From an uncultured Bacilli bacterium (lineage in GTDB: Bacteria; Bacillota_I; Bacilli_A; RF39; UBA660): a stretch of 20,245 nt of DNA. The position numbers were made by a program, and so were the translations under genes. The stretch covers positions 1 to 20,245 of the forward strand of contig CANQNZ010000012.1 of assembly GCA_947625365.1 (NCBI GenBank), given 5' to 3'. A model generated the notes under the pieces. That model made no database searches and was not told the DNA's origin. It saw nothing but the letters and a program-made list of their open reading frames with translations. This document shows, one piece after another, positions 7,012 through 14,629 of this stretch (position 1 is the stretch's first letter; each line of letters opens with the position of its first letter).

Positions 7012-7944
7012 ATGAATGCTTATTTAATAATTAGCGAAAGCTTTCGATTAATAGATGAACAAATTAACCAAATAATTAAAGATGATAAAAATATAATTAA
7101 ATTTGATATGCAAAATGTAAGTATAGAAGATTTAATTAATGAAGCTGCCTATATTTCTCTTTTAGATGAGCCAAAGTTTATTATTGCCAAAAATTCTAAC
7201 TTTTTTGGCAATAATAAAATAAAAGAAGAAGATGGTAATTTATTAGTTAATTATTTAAATAATCCAAATAAAAATTCTACTATTATTTTTACTTTTAGTG
7301 GTAAATTAGATGAACGAAAAAAAATAACGAAACTTATAAAAGAAAAATATCAAGTTATGGAAATTCCTAAATTATCCGAGTTTGACATGAATAAAAAAGT
7401 TAGTAGTCTTTTAAAAAATAGTGGTTTTAATCCAGATTTTGAAGGGGTACGTTATATTACCAAAAGCTGTTTAGTAAATTATGATTTAATATATAACGAG
7501 ATTGAAAAATTAAAGTTAGCTTATCCTGAAAAAAAAGATTTATCATTAATTGATATTCAAAAATTAGTATTTCCTTCTATCGAAGATAATGTTTTTCGGC
7601 TAATTAATGCAATAGTTTCTAAAAATACTAATCTAATGTTTAAATATTTTAATGATTTAAAAATTCTAAAAGAAGAACCCATTGCGGTAATTACCCTTTT
7701 AGCAAGAGAATATCGTAATATGTATTTAATTAAAACACAAGGCAAATCCGTTTCCCAAGCGGAGCTATTAAAGACTTTAAATATTCAAAGATGGCAATAT
7801 GAAAAACAAGAAAAATGTGCATATGAATATTCCATAAAAGAATTAAAAGAAAAATTACAAACTTTATTTAAATTAGATTTAGATATTAAAACAGGTAAAA
7901 TAGATAAATACCTAGGTTTTGAATTATTTTTATTAAACATCTAG
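7012..7944 (+). CDS. holA: DNA polymerase III delta subunit
   Basis: Delta opens the beta sliding clamp inside the clamp-loader complex. The 310-aa product matches the HolA/YqeN pattern: start MNAYLIISESFRLIDEQI, a degenerate AAA+ N-terminal domain with IKFDMQNVSIEDLINEA and LDEPKFIIAKNS, the hinge segment KKVSSLLKNSGF, and a helical C-terminal collar domain containing LLAREYRNMYLIKTQGKS. As expected for delta there is no Walker A motif. Its place after comEC is as in Bacillus, though the usual nearby rpsT is missing. The ATG follows GGTGG after an extremely short predicted leader. Confidence 0.9.
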   Translation: MNAYLIISESFRLIDEQINQIIKDDKNIIKFDMQNVSIEDLINEAAYISLLDEPKFIIAKNSNFFGNNKIKEEDGNLLVNYLNNPNKNSTIIFTFSGKLDERKKITKLIKEKYQVMEIPKLSEFDMNKKVSSLLKNSGFNPDFEGVRYITKSCLVNYDLIYNEIEKLKLAYPEKKDLSLIDIQKLVFPSIEDNVFRLINAIVSKNTNLMFKYFNDLKILKEEPIAVITLLAREYRNMYLIKTQGKSVSQAELLKTLNIQRWQYEKQEKCAYEYSIKELKEKLQTLFKLDLDIKTGKIDKYLGFELFLLNI

Positions 7945-7986
7945 ATAATAGTACAAATGTATGATAATATATAGAAGGTGATAGAT

Positions 7987-8541
7987 ATGTATAATTATAT
8001 AAAAGGAGTATTAACTGCTCAAGAAAGTAATTTTATTGTCTTGGAAGCTAATGGTATTGGTTTTCAAATATATGTAGCTAATCCATATAGTTTTGAATTA
8101 AATAAGGAATATCAAGTATTTATTTATAATCATATTAGAGAAGAAGAAAATTCTTTATATGGGTTTAAAACTTTGGAAGAAAAAGAATTATTTTTAAAAC
8201 TGATTAATGTTAAGGGTTTAGGTCCTAAAATGGCTTTACCAATGCTTGCGACTGGAAGTGTTTATGGTATTATTGATGCAATTGATAGAGAAAATATTTT
8301 ATATTTAAAGAAATTTCCTAAAATCGGTGAAAAAGTAGCGCGCCAAATAATTTTGGATTTAAAAGGAAAATTAAGTATATCAGTAGAAAAAGAAGAAGAA
8401 AATTCAGTAGATGAATTGACTAACGTTTTACTTAGTTTAGGTTATAAAGCCGCAGATGTTAAAAGAGTAATTCCTCAAATAGATACATCTTTAACACTTG
8501 AAGACCAAATTAAAGAAGCTTTAAAATTATTTTTAAAATAG
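7987..8541 (+). CDS. ruvA: Holliday junction DNA-binding subunit RuvA
   Basis: RuvA binds four-way junctions as a tetramer and loads the RuvB motors. The 184-aa product has the N-terminal OB fold (MYNYIKGVLTAQESNFIVLE, GIGFQIYV), tandem helix-hairpin-helix motifs (about 70-130, with NVKGLGPKMALPML and FPKIGEKVARQIILDLKGKL), an acidic linker, and the C-terminal RuvB-binding domain III (about 140-184, LLSLGYKAADVKRVI). The frame also has an in-frame GTG at 7978, but that GTG is part of the ribosome binding site GAAGGTGAT. The ATG at 7987 gives the canonical RuvA start. It begins the ruvA-ruvB-queA run. A weak -10 (GATAAT, 7963-7968) lies upstream without a good -35. Confidence 0.96.
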   Translation: MYNYIKGVLTAQESNFIVLEANGIGFQIYVANPYSFELNKEYQVFIYNHIREEENSLYGFKTLEEKELFLKLINVKGLGPKMALPMLATGSVYGIIDAIDRENILYLKKFPKIGEKVARQIILDLKGKLSISVEKEEENSVDELTNVLLSLGYKAADVKRVIPQIDTSLTLEDQIKEALKLFLK

Positions 8542-8554
8542 AAAGGTGATATAA

Positions 8555-9559
8555 ATGGAAGAACGAATTTTAACTCCCGAAGAAATGTCTAGTGATGATT
8601 TTGAAAAAACAATTCGGCCTTTAAGTTTAAGGGAATATGTAGGACAAGAAGAGTTAAAAGGTAATTTGGATGTTTTTATTAAAGCTTGCAAGTTACGTAA
8701 TGAAGCATTAGACCATGTTTTACTTTATGGCCCTCCTGGACTTGGTAAAACAACTCTTGCTCATATTATTGCCAACGAACTAGGAACAAATATTAGAACT
8801 GCCAGTGGTCCGTCCATAGAAAAAAGTGGAGATTTAGCGGCTATTTTGTCGACGCTTGAACCAGGTGATGTTTTATTTATTGACGAAATTCATCGTATGC
8901 CTAGATATATAGAAGAAATATTATATCCTGCTATGGAAGATTTTGAATTAGATATTATAGTAGGGGCAGAAGGTAATTCTCGTAATATAAAAATTGATTT
9001 ACCACCATTTACATTAGTAGGAGCAACAACAAGAGCAGGTGATATATCAAGCCCTCTTAGAGACCGCTTTGGTATCGTGGCAAAACTTAATTACTATACT
9101 TATCAAGAATTAGAACAAATTATCAAAAGAACTTCCCGAGTATTAGAATTTGATATTACTGATAATGCTGCGTTAGAACTGGCTAAAAGAAGTCGTAAAA
9201 CTCCTCGTATTGCCAACCGTTTGTTTAAAAGAGTTCGAGACTTTGCTTTAGTTTCTGGTGAATCACACATTACCAAAGAAATGACTACTAACTCCTTAAA
9301 AAGATTAAATGTCGATGAAGAGGGATTAGATAGTATTGATGCTGAGTATCTAAAATCATTAATTTTAAAATTTAATGGAGGTCCTGTCGGAGTAGAGACG
9401 ATTGCTACATCTATTGGTGAAGAAGTTTCAACTATTGAAGATGTGGTGGAGCCTTATTTATTACAAGAAGGGTTTGTCAAAAGAACGCCTCGAGGTAGGA
9501 TAGCTACGGAAAAAGCTTACAGTCATTTAAAAATGGACCATAATAAAACGTTATTTTAA
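8555..9559 (+). CDS. ruvB: Holliday junction helicase RuvB
   Basis: RuvB is the hexameric AAA+ motor that drives branch migration with RuvA. The 334-aa length is standard. Visible motifs are RPLSLREYVGQEELKGNLDV near the start, Walker A GPPGLGKTT at 59-67, Walker B FIDEIH at 108-113, sensor GATTRAGDISSPLRDRFG and the C-terminal winged helix (about 260-334, GGPVGVETIATSIGEE, RTPRGR). It starts 13 nt after ruvA behind AAAGGTGAT and is clearly in one operon with ruvA and queA. Nothing is missing compared with the family. Confidence 0.98.
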   Translation: MEERILTPEEMSSDDFEKTIRPLSLREYVGQEELKGNLDVFIKACKLRNEALDHVLLYGPPGLGKTTLAHIIANELGTNIRTASGPSIEKSGDLAAILSTLEPGDVLFIDEIHRMPRYIEEILYPAMEDFELDIIVGAEGNSRNIKIDLPPFTLVGATTRAGDISSPLRDRFGIVAKLNYYTYQELEQIIKRTSRVLEFDITDNAALELAKRSRKTPRIANRLFKRVRDFALVSGESHITKEMTTNSLKRLNVDEEGLDSIDAEYLKSLILKFNGGPVGVETIATSIGEEVSTIEDVVEPYLLQEGFVKRTPRGRIATEKAYSHLKMDHNKTLF

Positions 9560-9571
9560 GGAAGAATATAA

Positions 9572-10597
9572 ATGAAAACAGAAGATTTTAATTATGAATT
9601 ACCCGAAGAGTTAATTGCTCAAACACCTTTAAAAAATCGCAGTGCTTCAAAATTGATGATATTAGATAAAAAAACTGGTGAAATCACTCATAAACACTTT
9701 TATAATATAATCGACTATTTAAATGAAGGTGATGTTTTAGTATTAAATGACACAAAAGTTATTCCCGCCAGATTAATAGGAAGCAAAGAAGAAACAGGAG
9801 CAGTAATTGAAATTTTACTGCTTAAAAATATGGCAGATAATGTCTGGGAATGTTTAGCAAAGCCTGTTAAAAGATTAAAAATAGGGACCATTATAACTTT
9901 TGGAAATGGCACCTTAAAAGCTCAAGTAAAAGAAATATTAGAAGACGGTATTATTCATGTACAAATGTTATATGAGGGTATATTTTATGAAATATTAAAT
10001 GATTTAGGGCAAATGCCTTTACCTCCCTATATTAAAGCAAAACTAGAAGATAAAGACCGTTATCAAACAGTTTATGCTAAAAATATTGGTAGTGCCGCTG
10101 CCCCAACCGCCGGCTTACATTTTACTAAAGAGCTTTTAGATAAAATAAAGGCCAAAAAAGTTACCATTTTATATATTACGTTACATGTTGGCTTAGGGAC
10201 ATTTAGACCAGTAGTGGTAGAAGATGTTACAAAACACGAAATGCATAGCGAATATTATTCAATGAATAAAGCCACAGCTTTGGCACTTAATCAAGCTAAA
10301 AAAGAAGGCAAAAAAATAATTGCGGTTGGAACCACTACAGTACGAACTTTGGAAACAATTATGGCTAAATATCAAGAGTTTAAAGAATGTAGTGGTGAAA
10401 CTAAAATATTTATTTATCCTGGCTTTGAGTTTAAAGCTATAGACGGATTAATAACTAATTTCCATTTGCCTAAAAGTACTCTTTTAATGCTTGTAAGTGC
10501 TCTTGCTAGTAAAGAAATAATTTTAAATGCTTATAATGAAGCAATAAAAAAAGAATATCGTTTTTTCTCTTTTGGGGATGCAATGTTTATTAAATAG
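9572..10597 (+). CDS. queA: tRNA ribosyltransferase-isomerase QueA
   Basis: QueA transfers and rearranges the ribose of S-adenosylmethionine onto 7-aminomethyl-7-deazaguanine in tRNA, giving epoxyqueuosine. The 341-aa product has the family start FNYELPEELIAQTPLKNRSASKL, then LVLNDTKVIPARL, GQMPLPPYI, YQTVYAK, the active-site region AAPTAGLHFT, HVGLGTFRPV and NFHLPKSTLLMLVSALA. It lies 12 nt after ruvB in the same operon. Tgt, which performs the preceding step, is the next gene but one, separated by the M23 peptidase gene. No preQ1 riboswitch was seen in the window. Confidence 0.97.
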   Translation: MKTEDFNYELPEELIAQTPLKNRSASKLMILDKKTGEITHKHFYNIIDYLNEGDVLVLNDTKVIPARLIGSKEETGAVIEILLLKNMADNVWECLAKPVKRLKIGTIITFGNGTLKAQVKEILEDGIIHVQMLYEGIFYEILNDLGQMPLPPYIKAKLEDKDRYQTVYAKNIGSAAAPTAGLHFTKELLDKIKAKKVTILYITLHVGLGTFRPVVVEDVTKHEMHSEYYSMNKATALALNQAKKEGKKIIAVGTTTVRTLETIMAKYQEFKECSGETKIFIYPGFEFKAIDGLITNFHLPKSTLLMLVSALASKEIILNAYNEAIKKEYRFFSFGDAMFIK

Positions 10598-10599
10598 TT

Positions 10600-10632
10600 A
10601 AAAAATACAAATTTAAAAAAATTGTATTTTTT
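10600..10632 (+). terminator. Terminator of ruvA-ruvB-queA operon
   Basis: AAAAAATACAA (10600-10610) pairs perfectly with TTGTATTTTTT (10622-10632) around an 11-nt AT loop, ending in a T run. It is followed at once by the shared promoter element. Confidence 0.75.
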
Positions 10633-10638
10633 TTATGT

Positions 10639-10679
10639 AAAAAAAAGGAAATTGCCGATTTATCTATAATATATCTAAT
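10639..10679 (+). promoter_or_regulatory. M23 gene promoter, copy 2 of shared element
   Basis: This is the second copy of the 41-nt element found before comEA (4005-4045), with three differences. The TATAAT box is at 10665-10670 and the GGAAATTG block at 10647-10654. As in copy 1, no TTGACA-like box is correctly placed. AAAGGAAAT at 10644-10652 resembles a SigH-type -35. Transcription should start near 10677, giving a leader of about 19 nt that contains a near-perfect ribosome binding site. Confidence 0.6.
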
Positions 10680-10695
10680 GAAAGGAGGTGAAAAT

Positions 10696-12150
10696 TTGAA
10701 GGCATTGTTTTTTTCAGGAATTTCTTGTATATGTTTTTTAATTTGTGGTTTTTTATTTTCTGATACTAATATAACTAGTTTAAAAGGAAACGATACTACC
10801 TCTTATCAGGAAAATAAAAAAAGCAACCAAGCGCAGAGTATAGAAAATAATACAAAAGAATTAAAATATAAAAAATTAGAAACTAAATCAATTGAAAAAG
10901 CGTTGGAAGAACGTACTATGCTAACAGATAGTAGCTATAATATTGAGCCAGATAATCAAGATGTATTTTTGCCGGTTGCAAACGAAAATACATCTGTAAA
11001 TGATACTCTTATCCTGGCAAATGAAGAAATTGAAAATGTGCCTGAGGATGTTAAGGAAAATGCTACGCAAACCATTTCAAACGAAGAAAATATCGAACAA
11101 ATAAAACAAACTGTTTCTTCTTTATCTAAATCGCTTGAAAATGCAAGTAGTATTGAAGAAGTAAAACCAATCGCTGCACAGCTTGAAAAAATAGATACTA
11201 AACCTATAAAAGAAATAGCTACAATTCAAAATGATATTGATAGTATTGAAGAAAAGTATTATAAAATTTTAAACATTGATAATTTTTTAAATAAAACTGA
11301 TGTATTATTAAATGATAATAAAACTAAGAAAACAGTTACTGATTTACAAGATGAATATACTAGTCAAAATATTGAGCAACTCATTGCCGATATTTCTAAT
11401 GCTAATCTTAAAAATAATTATCAAGCTAAGTTAGCTAGTGTAAAGGACATTTTAACTGATAAAACAGCCCCATTACTAAATGTCGGGGACAATCAAGTTA
11501 TTAATGCGGATTTCCAAATAGAGATAACTGATGATAATAATTACCAGGCATTATTAAACGGGCAAGATATTTCTGATTTTACAATTACAGAAAACGGGGA
11601 ATATGAACTTAAAGCAACCGATGCAGCGTTAAATGAAACTACAGTTCACTTTAAAGTAGAAAAACCAATCGAGGAACCAGAAGAAGTTATTTATTCCGAA
11701 ATTTCGGAAAATCCTACAGAAGAGGTAGAAGAAGTAACTACTAGATATCCTATGAATAACTGGTATTTAACCCAAGATTATAGTGGTAAAGAAGGACATA
11801 TGGGCATAGATATGGGTAGTTCTAATAAAAAAGAAGAAATTTATCCCATAGCTGATGGCACAGTTGTTTATGTAGGTCAAGATAATAATGGCGCCAATCT
11901 TGTCCAAATTAAACATGATATAAATGGAGAAGAAGTTTTCTCAACCTATGCGCATATGCGCGAAGTATTTTTAAATCCTGAGCAACAGGTAACTAAAAAT
12001 GACTTATTAGGAATTATGGGAGCAACCGGAAATGCTACGGGGCCTCATCTTCATTTAGAAACGGCTACTTGTGCGTGGGAGTATAATTGCTCATACAGTA
12101 ATTATAAGAATAGTTTAGTAAGTCCTTGGACATATTTACCTCAAAGCTAA
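10696..12150 (+). CDS. Secreted M23 (LytM-type) peptidase
   Basis: This is a predicted exported zinc endopeptidase that cuts peptidoglycan cross-bridges. The 484-aa product has an N-terminal hydrophobic export segment (about 2-22), a long acidic low-complexity and helical region (about 30-250), a small Ig-like domain (about 255-320, DKTAPLLNVGDNQVINADFQ to ALNETTVHFKVEK) and the C-terminal M23 domain (about 345-484). Metal and catalytic residues are complete: H368 and D372 (HMGIDMG), H420 (YAHM), H451 and H453 (HLHLE). Two cysteines follow (TCAWEYNCSY). An ATG at 10678 is in frame, but its next codons are the ribosome binding site AAAGGAGGTGA, so TTG 10696 is the start. It sits between queA and tgt as its own unit. 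Its promoter matches that of comEA. Confidence 0.9.
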   Translation: MKALFFSGISCICFLICGFLFSDTNITSLKGNDTTSYQENKKSNQAQSIENNTKELKYKKLETKSIEKALEERTMLTDSSYNIEPDNQDVFLPVANENTSVNDTLILANEEIENVPEDVKENATQTISNEENIEQIKQTVSSLSKSLENASSIEEVKPIAAQLEKIDTKPIKEIATIQNDIDSIEEKYYKILNIDNFLNKTDVLLNDNKTKKTVTDLQDEYTSQNIEQLIADISNANLKNNYQAKLASVKDILTDKTAPLLNVGDNQVINADFQIEITDDNNYQALLNGQDISDFTITENGEYELKATDAALNETTVHFKVEKPIEEPEEVIYSEISENPTEEVEEVTTRYPMNNWYLTQDYSGKEGHMGIDMGSSNKKEEIYPIADGTVVYVGQDNNGANLVQIKHDINGEEVFSTYAHMREVFLNPEQQVTKNDLLGIMGATGNATGPHLHLETATCAWEYNCSYSNYKNSLVSPWTYLPQS

Positions 12151-12177
12151 GAAGATTATCAAATCTTCTTATTTTTT
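12149..12177 (+). terminator. Terminator after M23 peptidase gene
   Basis: AAGAAGATT (12149-12157) pairs perfectly with AATCTTCTT (12162-12170) around ATCA, followed by ATTTTTT. It overlaps the last bases of the stop codon. Confidence 0.85.
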
Positions 12178-12223
12178 ATTTAAAAAAACCTAATTTTTTG
12201 ATAAACTTATAAAAGTGATGGTT

Positions 12224-13348
12224 ATGAAACTAAAATATAAATTATTAAAAGAAGAAAAAGATACAAAAGCCCGTTTAGGACAAATAGAAACTAAATATGG
12301 CACTTATAATACTCCAATGTTTATGCCGGTAGGTACTTTAGCCACGGTTAAAACTTTATCACCTGAAGAAGTAAAAGAAGTAAAAGCGGGAATAATTTTA
12401 GCTAATACTTATCATTTATGGCTAAGACCTGGTGAAGATATTGTCCAAAAATCTGGAGGTCTTCATAAATTTATGAATTATGATGGCCCGATTTTAACAG
12501 ACTCGGGTGGATTTCAAGTTTTTAGCCTAGCATCTAGCAAAGATATTAGCGAAGAAGGTGTACATTTTAAAAATCATTTAAACGGTGATAGTTTATTTTT
12601 AACTCCAGAAAAATCTATTGAAATTCAAAATAAACTAGATAGTGACATTGCCATGAGTTTTGATGAATGTCCCCCAGCTAGTGCTAGTTACGAATATTTA
12701 AAAAATAGTATTGAAAGAACTTTAAGATGGGCTAAAAGAGGAAAAGACGTTCATAATAATCCTAATCAAGCATTATTTGGCATAGTGCAAGGAGGACCAA
12801 TTAAAGAGTTACGTAAATATTCAGCTATTGAAACTGTTAAACTAGATTTTGATGGTTATAGCATCGGTGGAGTGGCAAATGATGGAGAAGACAAAGATGC
12901 TATGTATAAGGCCATTGAATATTCAACGCCTTATTTACCAAAAGATAAAATTCGTTACTTAATGGGAGTGGGAGAACCGATAGATATAATCGAAGGCGTA
13001 ATTAGAGGTATAGATATATTTGATTGTGTCTTGCCAACTAGGCTAGCTCGTCATGGTAATGCTTTAACTAAATATGGGAAGATTAATATTAAAAATAGCA
13101 AATATAAAGAAGATTTTAGTCCAATTTCTAAGGAATGTGATTGCTATGCTTGCCAAAATTACTCAAAAAGTTATATAAAACATCTAATTAATTGTAATGA
13201 AACTTTTGGAGCTCGTCTTTTATCTATTCATAATATTCGTTTCTTAATTAAATTAACAGAAGATTTAAGAGAAGCAATAAAAAATGATAATATATTAGAA
13301 TATAGAGATAATTTTATTAAAAATTATTATGGAGCTAATCATGAATAA
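12224..13348 (+). CDS. tgt: Queuine tRNA-ribosyltransferase Tgt
   Basis: Bacterial Tgt exchanges the G34 base of certain tRNAs for preQ1. The 374-aa product shows TPMFMPVGTLATVKTLSPEE, the active-site loop LTDSGGFQVFSLA, FGIVQGG, GVGEPIDIIEGVIRGIDIFD and the nucleophile motif DCVLPTRLARHGNALT. The zinc site is C305, C307, C310 and H336, with the family spacing. The frame is open to GTG 12215 and ATG 12218, but these bases form the ribosome binding site (AAGTGATG). The ATG at 12224 gives normal spacing and length. It works with QueA. No convincing promoter was found in the 73-nt gap before it. Its end overlaps the next gene by 8 nt. Confidence 0.97.
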   Translation: MKLKYKLLKEEKDTKARLGQIETKYGTYNTPMFMPVGTLATVKTLSPEEVKEVKAGIILANTYHLWLRPGEDIVQKSGGLHKFMNYDGPILTDSGGFQVFSLASSKDISEEGVHFKNHLNGDSLFLTPEKSIEIQNKLDSDIAMSFDECPPASASYEYLKNSIERTLRWAKRGKDVHNNPNQALFGIVQGGPIKELRKYSAIETVKLDFDGYSIGGVANDGEDKDAMYKAIEYSTPYLPKDKIRYLMGVGEPIDIIEGVIRGIDIFDCVLPTRLARHGNALTKYGKINIKNSKYKEDFSPISKECDCYACQNYSKSYIKHLINCNETFGARLLSIHNIRFLIKLTEDLREAIKNDNILEYRDNFIKNYYGANHE

Positions 13349-13652
13349 TAATAAAATAGTTATTGCAATTGCTGTAGTGACGATAGTTTTAGTTATTAGT
13401 ATTCCATCGGTTTTACTAGTAAATAAAAGGCATAAAGATAAACTTTATAATAGCACAGTTTTAAAAATTACTGAAGCTGCTAAAAAATGCGTTAACGAAG
13501 AAGTATGTACAAGTAAAAAAATATTTATCAAACAACTATATGATGGTAATTATTTACCCAAAACAGTAAATCCCTTAACTAATGAATATATTAGCGAAGA
13601 TGATTATGTTATAAAAAAAGAAGGGAAATATGTTTTTATTGAAAACGATTAA
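13341..13652 (+). CDS. Small one-pass membrane protein after tgt
   Basis: I do not recognise the family. The 103-aa product has one N-terminal membrane helix (about 5-27, IVIAIAVVTIVLVISIPSVLL) and then NKRHKDK, so the rest is probably outside the cell. The ectodomain has two close cysteines (CVNEEVC) and ends in KQLYDGNYLPKTVNPLTNEY and IKKEGKYVFIE. This layout resembles the globular part of small pseudopilins (a 'GYL..NP.t' pattern), but there is no prepilin peptidase site. ATG 13341 is preceded by GGAG at 7-nt spacing and overlaps tgt by 8 nt, so it is co-transcribed. An ATG at 13329 is also in frame but lacks that site. It sits where yajC lies in Bacillus but shows no YajC motifs. Confidence 0.75.
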   Translation: MNNNKIVIAIAVVTIVLVISIPSVLLVNKRHKDKLYNSTVLKITEAAKKCVNEEVCTSKKIFIKQLYDGNYLPKTVNPLTNEYISEDDYVIKKEGKYVFIEND

Positions 13653-13659
13653 AATTAGT

Positions 13660-13902
13660 TTATTCAAAAAATTTATCCATTGTAATTCCTAAAACAACCG
13701 ATATTTTATATAAAGTATCAATAGAGCAACCTATTGATCCTTTTTTATATTCTAATCGGCGAATGAAGTCGTAAGATAACCCAACATCTACCGCTAGTTG
13801 TTCTTGTGTAATACCGGCAACCTTTCGATATTTTTTTATATTTTTTGAAACCTTTGTCATTATATTATTTTCAAACTGAAATTCTCTTTTAAAAGTTGTC
13901 AT
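13660..13902 (-). CDS. XRE-family HTH transcriptional regulator
   Basis: This is a small DNA-binding regulator of 80 aa that consists almost only of an HTH_3 (Cro/C1-type) domain. The helices are KNIKKYRKVAGITQEQLAVD, VGLSYDFIRRLEYKKGS and IDTLYKISVVLGITMDKFFE. No sensor or dimerisation domain follows, so it may act as a simple repressor. An in-frame GTG at 13911 is part of the ribosome binding site AGAGGTGA, and the ATG at 13902 fits better. It is divergent from the membrane protein gene at 14027, with repeated candidate operator sequences in the shared region. It converges with the small gene that ends at 13652, only 7 nt away, and I see no terminator between them. Confidence 0.88.
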   Translation of the reverse strand: MTTFKREFQFENNIMTKVSKNIKKYRKVAGITQEQLAVDVGLSYDFIRRLEYKKGSIGCSIDTLYKISVVLGITMDKFFE

Positions 13903-13961
13903 TTTCTTCACCTCTAATTATATTTTCCTATTTATGGTTTTTTATGTCCGGGAACAAAAAA

Positions 13962-13993
13962 GTCCTGTTTAGGGTATTCACAGGTCCTGTTTT
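13962..13993. promoter_or_regulatory. Repeated candidate operator for XRE regulator
   Basis: GTCCTGTTT occurs at 13962-13970 and again at 13984-13992, exactly 22 nt apart, about two helix turns. The second copy is part of the inverted repeat ACAGG-T-CCTGT (13980-13990). A third, partial GTCC occurs at 13946. The inverted repeat lies between the -35 and -10 boxes of the promoter for the 14027 gene, so binding would block transcription. The XRE protein as its ligand is inferred from adjacency. Confidence 0.5.
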
Positions 13994-14003
13994 GAGATAT
14001 AAT
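13975..14003 (+). promoter_or_regulatory. Promoter of DUF4190-like gene
   Basis: A perfect TATAAT (13998-14003) has TATTCA (13975-13980) 17 nt upstream, a weak -35 that matches TTGACA at three positions. A weak -35 with an operator inside the spacer is typical of regulated promoters. Confidence 0.5.
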
Positions 14004-14026
14004 TAAAATGAAAGGAGGAGTAACTT

Positions 14027-14629
14027 ATGGTAAAAAGTAATCACAAAAGCGGATTATCTACAGCTAGTTTAGTTTTAGGCATAATCGGAGTAGTGCTTGC
14101 ATTTATTCCTATTATTAACAATGCCGCTTTTGTATTAGGAATTTTAGCTTTAATTTTTGGGATAATTTCTTTAGTTAAAAATTTTAATAAAGGCAAATCG
14201 ATAGCTGGTTTAATTTTAGGAATAATGGCTATTATTATTACTTTAGCTATGCAACAAGCAATTGTTGATACTGCCAATAAAGCCGAAAAAGATATTGATA
14301 AAGCGCTTGGCAATAGTACGGAAGAAGTTTTAAAAAATGAAGCAAATGTGACTTTAGGTAAATTTGAAGTCAGTGAAGGTCAATATGGATTAGTAGATAC
14401 TAAAATGATTATTACGGTGAAAAACATTAGCGATGAAAAGAAATCTTTTACATTGCATATTGAAGCTGTAAATCCGGATGGTTCAAGGTTAGATGACGAC
14501 TATGTTTATGCTAATGATTTAAATGCTGGTCAAACTCAAGAATTTGAAATTTTTAACTTAGTATCATCTGACAAAATTGACGCTTTAAAAACAGCAACTT
14601 TTAATATTGTTGAAGCTTCTAGCATGTAA
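14027..14629 (+). CDS. DUF4190-like membrane protein with Ig-like tail
   Basis: The function is unknown. The 200-aa product has an N-terminal pair or triplet of hydrophobic helices (about 10-80) with repeated G-rich segments, LSTASLVLGIIGVVLAFIP and SIAGLILGIMAIIITLAM, typical of DUF4190-type proteins. Residues about 85-100 are a charged linker. The tail (about 105-200) is a beta-rich domain (LVDTKMIITVKNISDEKKSF, NAGQTQEFEIF) of the kind seen in FxLYD/DUF4352-like extracellular domains. It would be a membrane-anchored protein with an external Ig-like domain. The ribosome binding site AAAGGAGG is very strong. It is divergent from the XRE gene and has its own promoter and terminator, so it is probably the regulated target. 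Confidence 0.75.
   Translation: MVKSNHKSGLSTASLVLGIIGVVLAFIPIINNAAFVLGILALIFGIISLVKNFNKGKSIAGLILGIMAIIITLAMQQAIVDTANKAEKDIDKALGNSTEEVLKNEANVTLGKFEVSEGQYGLVDTKMIITVKNISDEKKSFTLHIEAVNPDGSRLDDDYVYANDLNAGQTQEFEIFNLVSSDKIDALKTATFNIVEASSM

Noticed and set aside
4005..10679. The repeated 41-nt element as a mobile element or duplication scar
   Set aside because: Similarity stops sharply at both ends of the promoter-like sequence, there are no flanking target repeats, and both copies sit at functional promoter positions.
10678..10695. ATG start of the M23 protein at 10678
   Set aside because: The codons after it spell the ribosome binding site AAAGGAGGTGA, which is correctly spaced for TTG 10696 and precedes a normal signal segment.
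12151..12223. preQ1 riboswitch before tgt
   Set aside because: The gap holds a terminator hairpin and AT-rich sequence only; no C-rich loop or pseudoknot pattern of a preQ1 aptamer was seen, and none appears before queA.
13341..13652. YajC (preprotein translocase subunit)
   Set aside because: Position after tgt and the single N-terminal helix suggest it, but the conserved YajC barrel motifs after the helix are absent and a cysteine pair is present.
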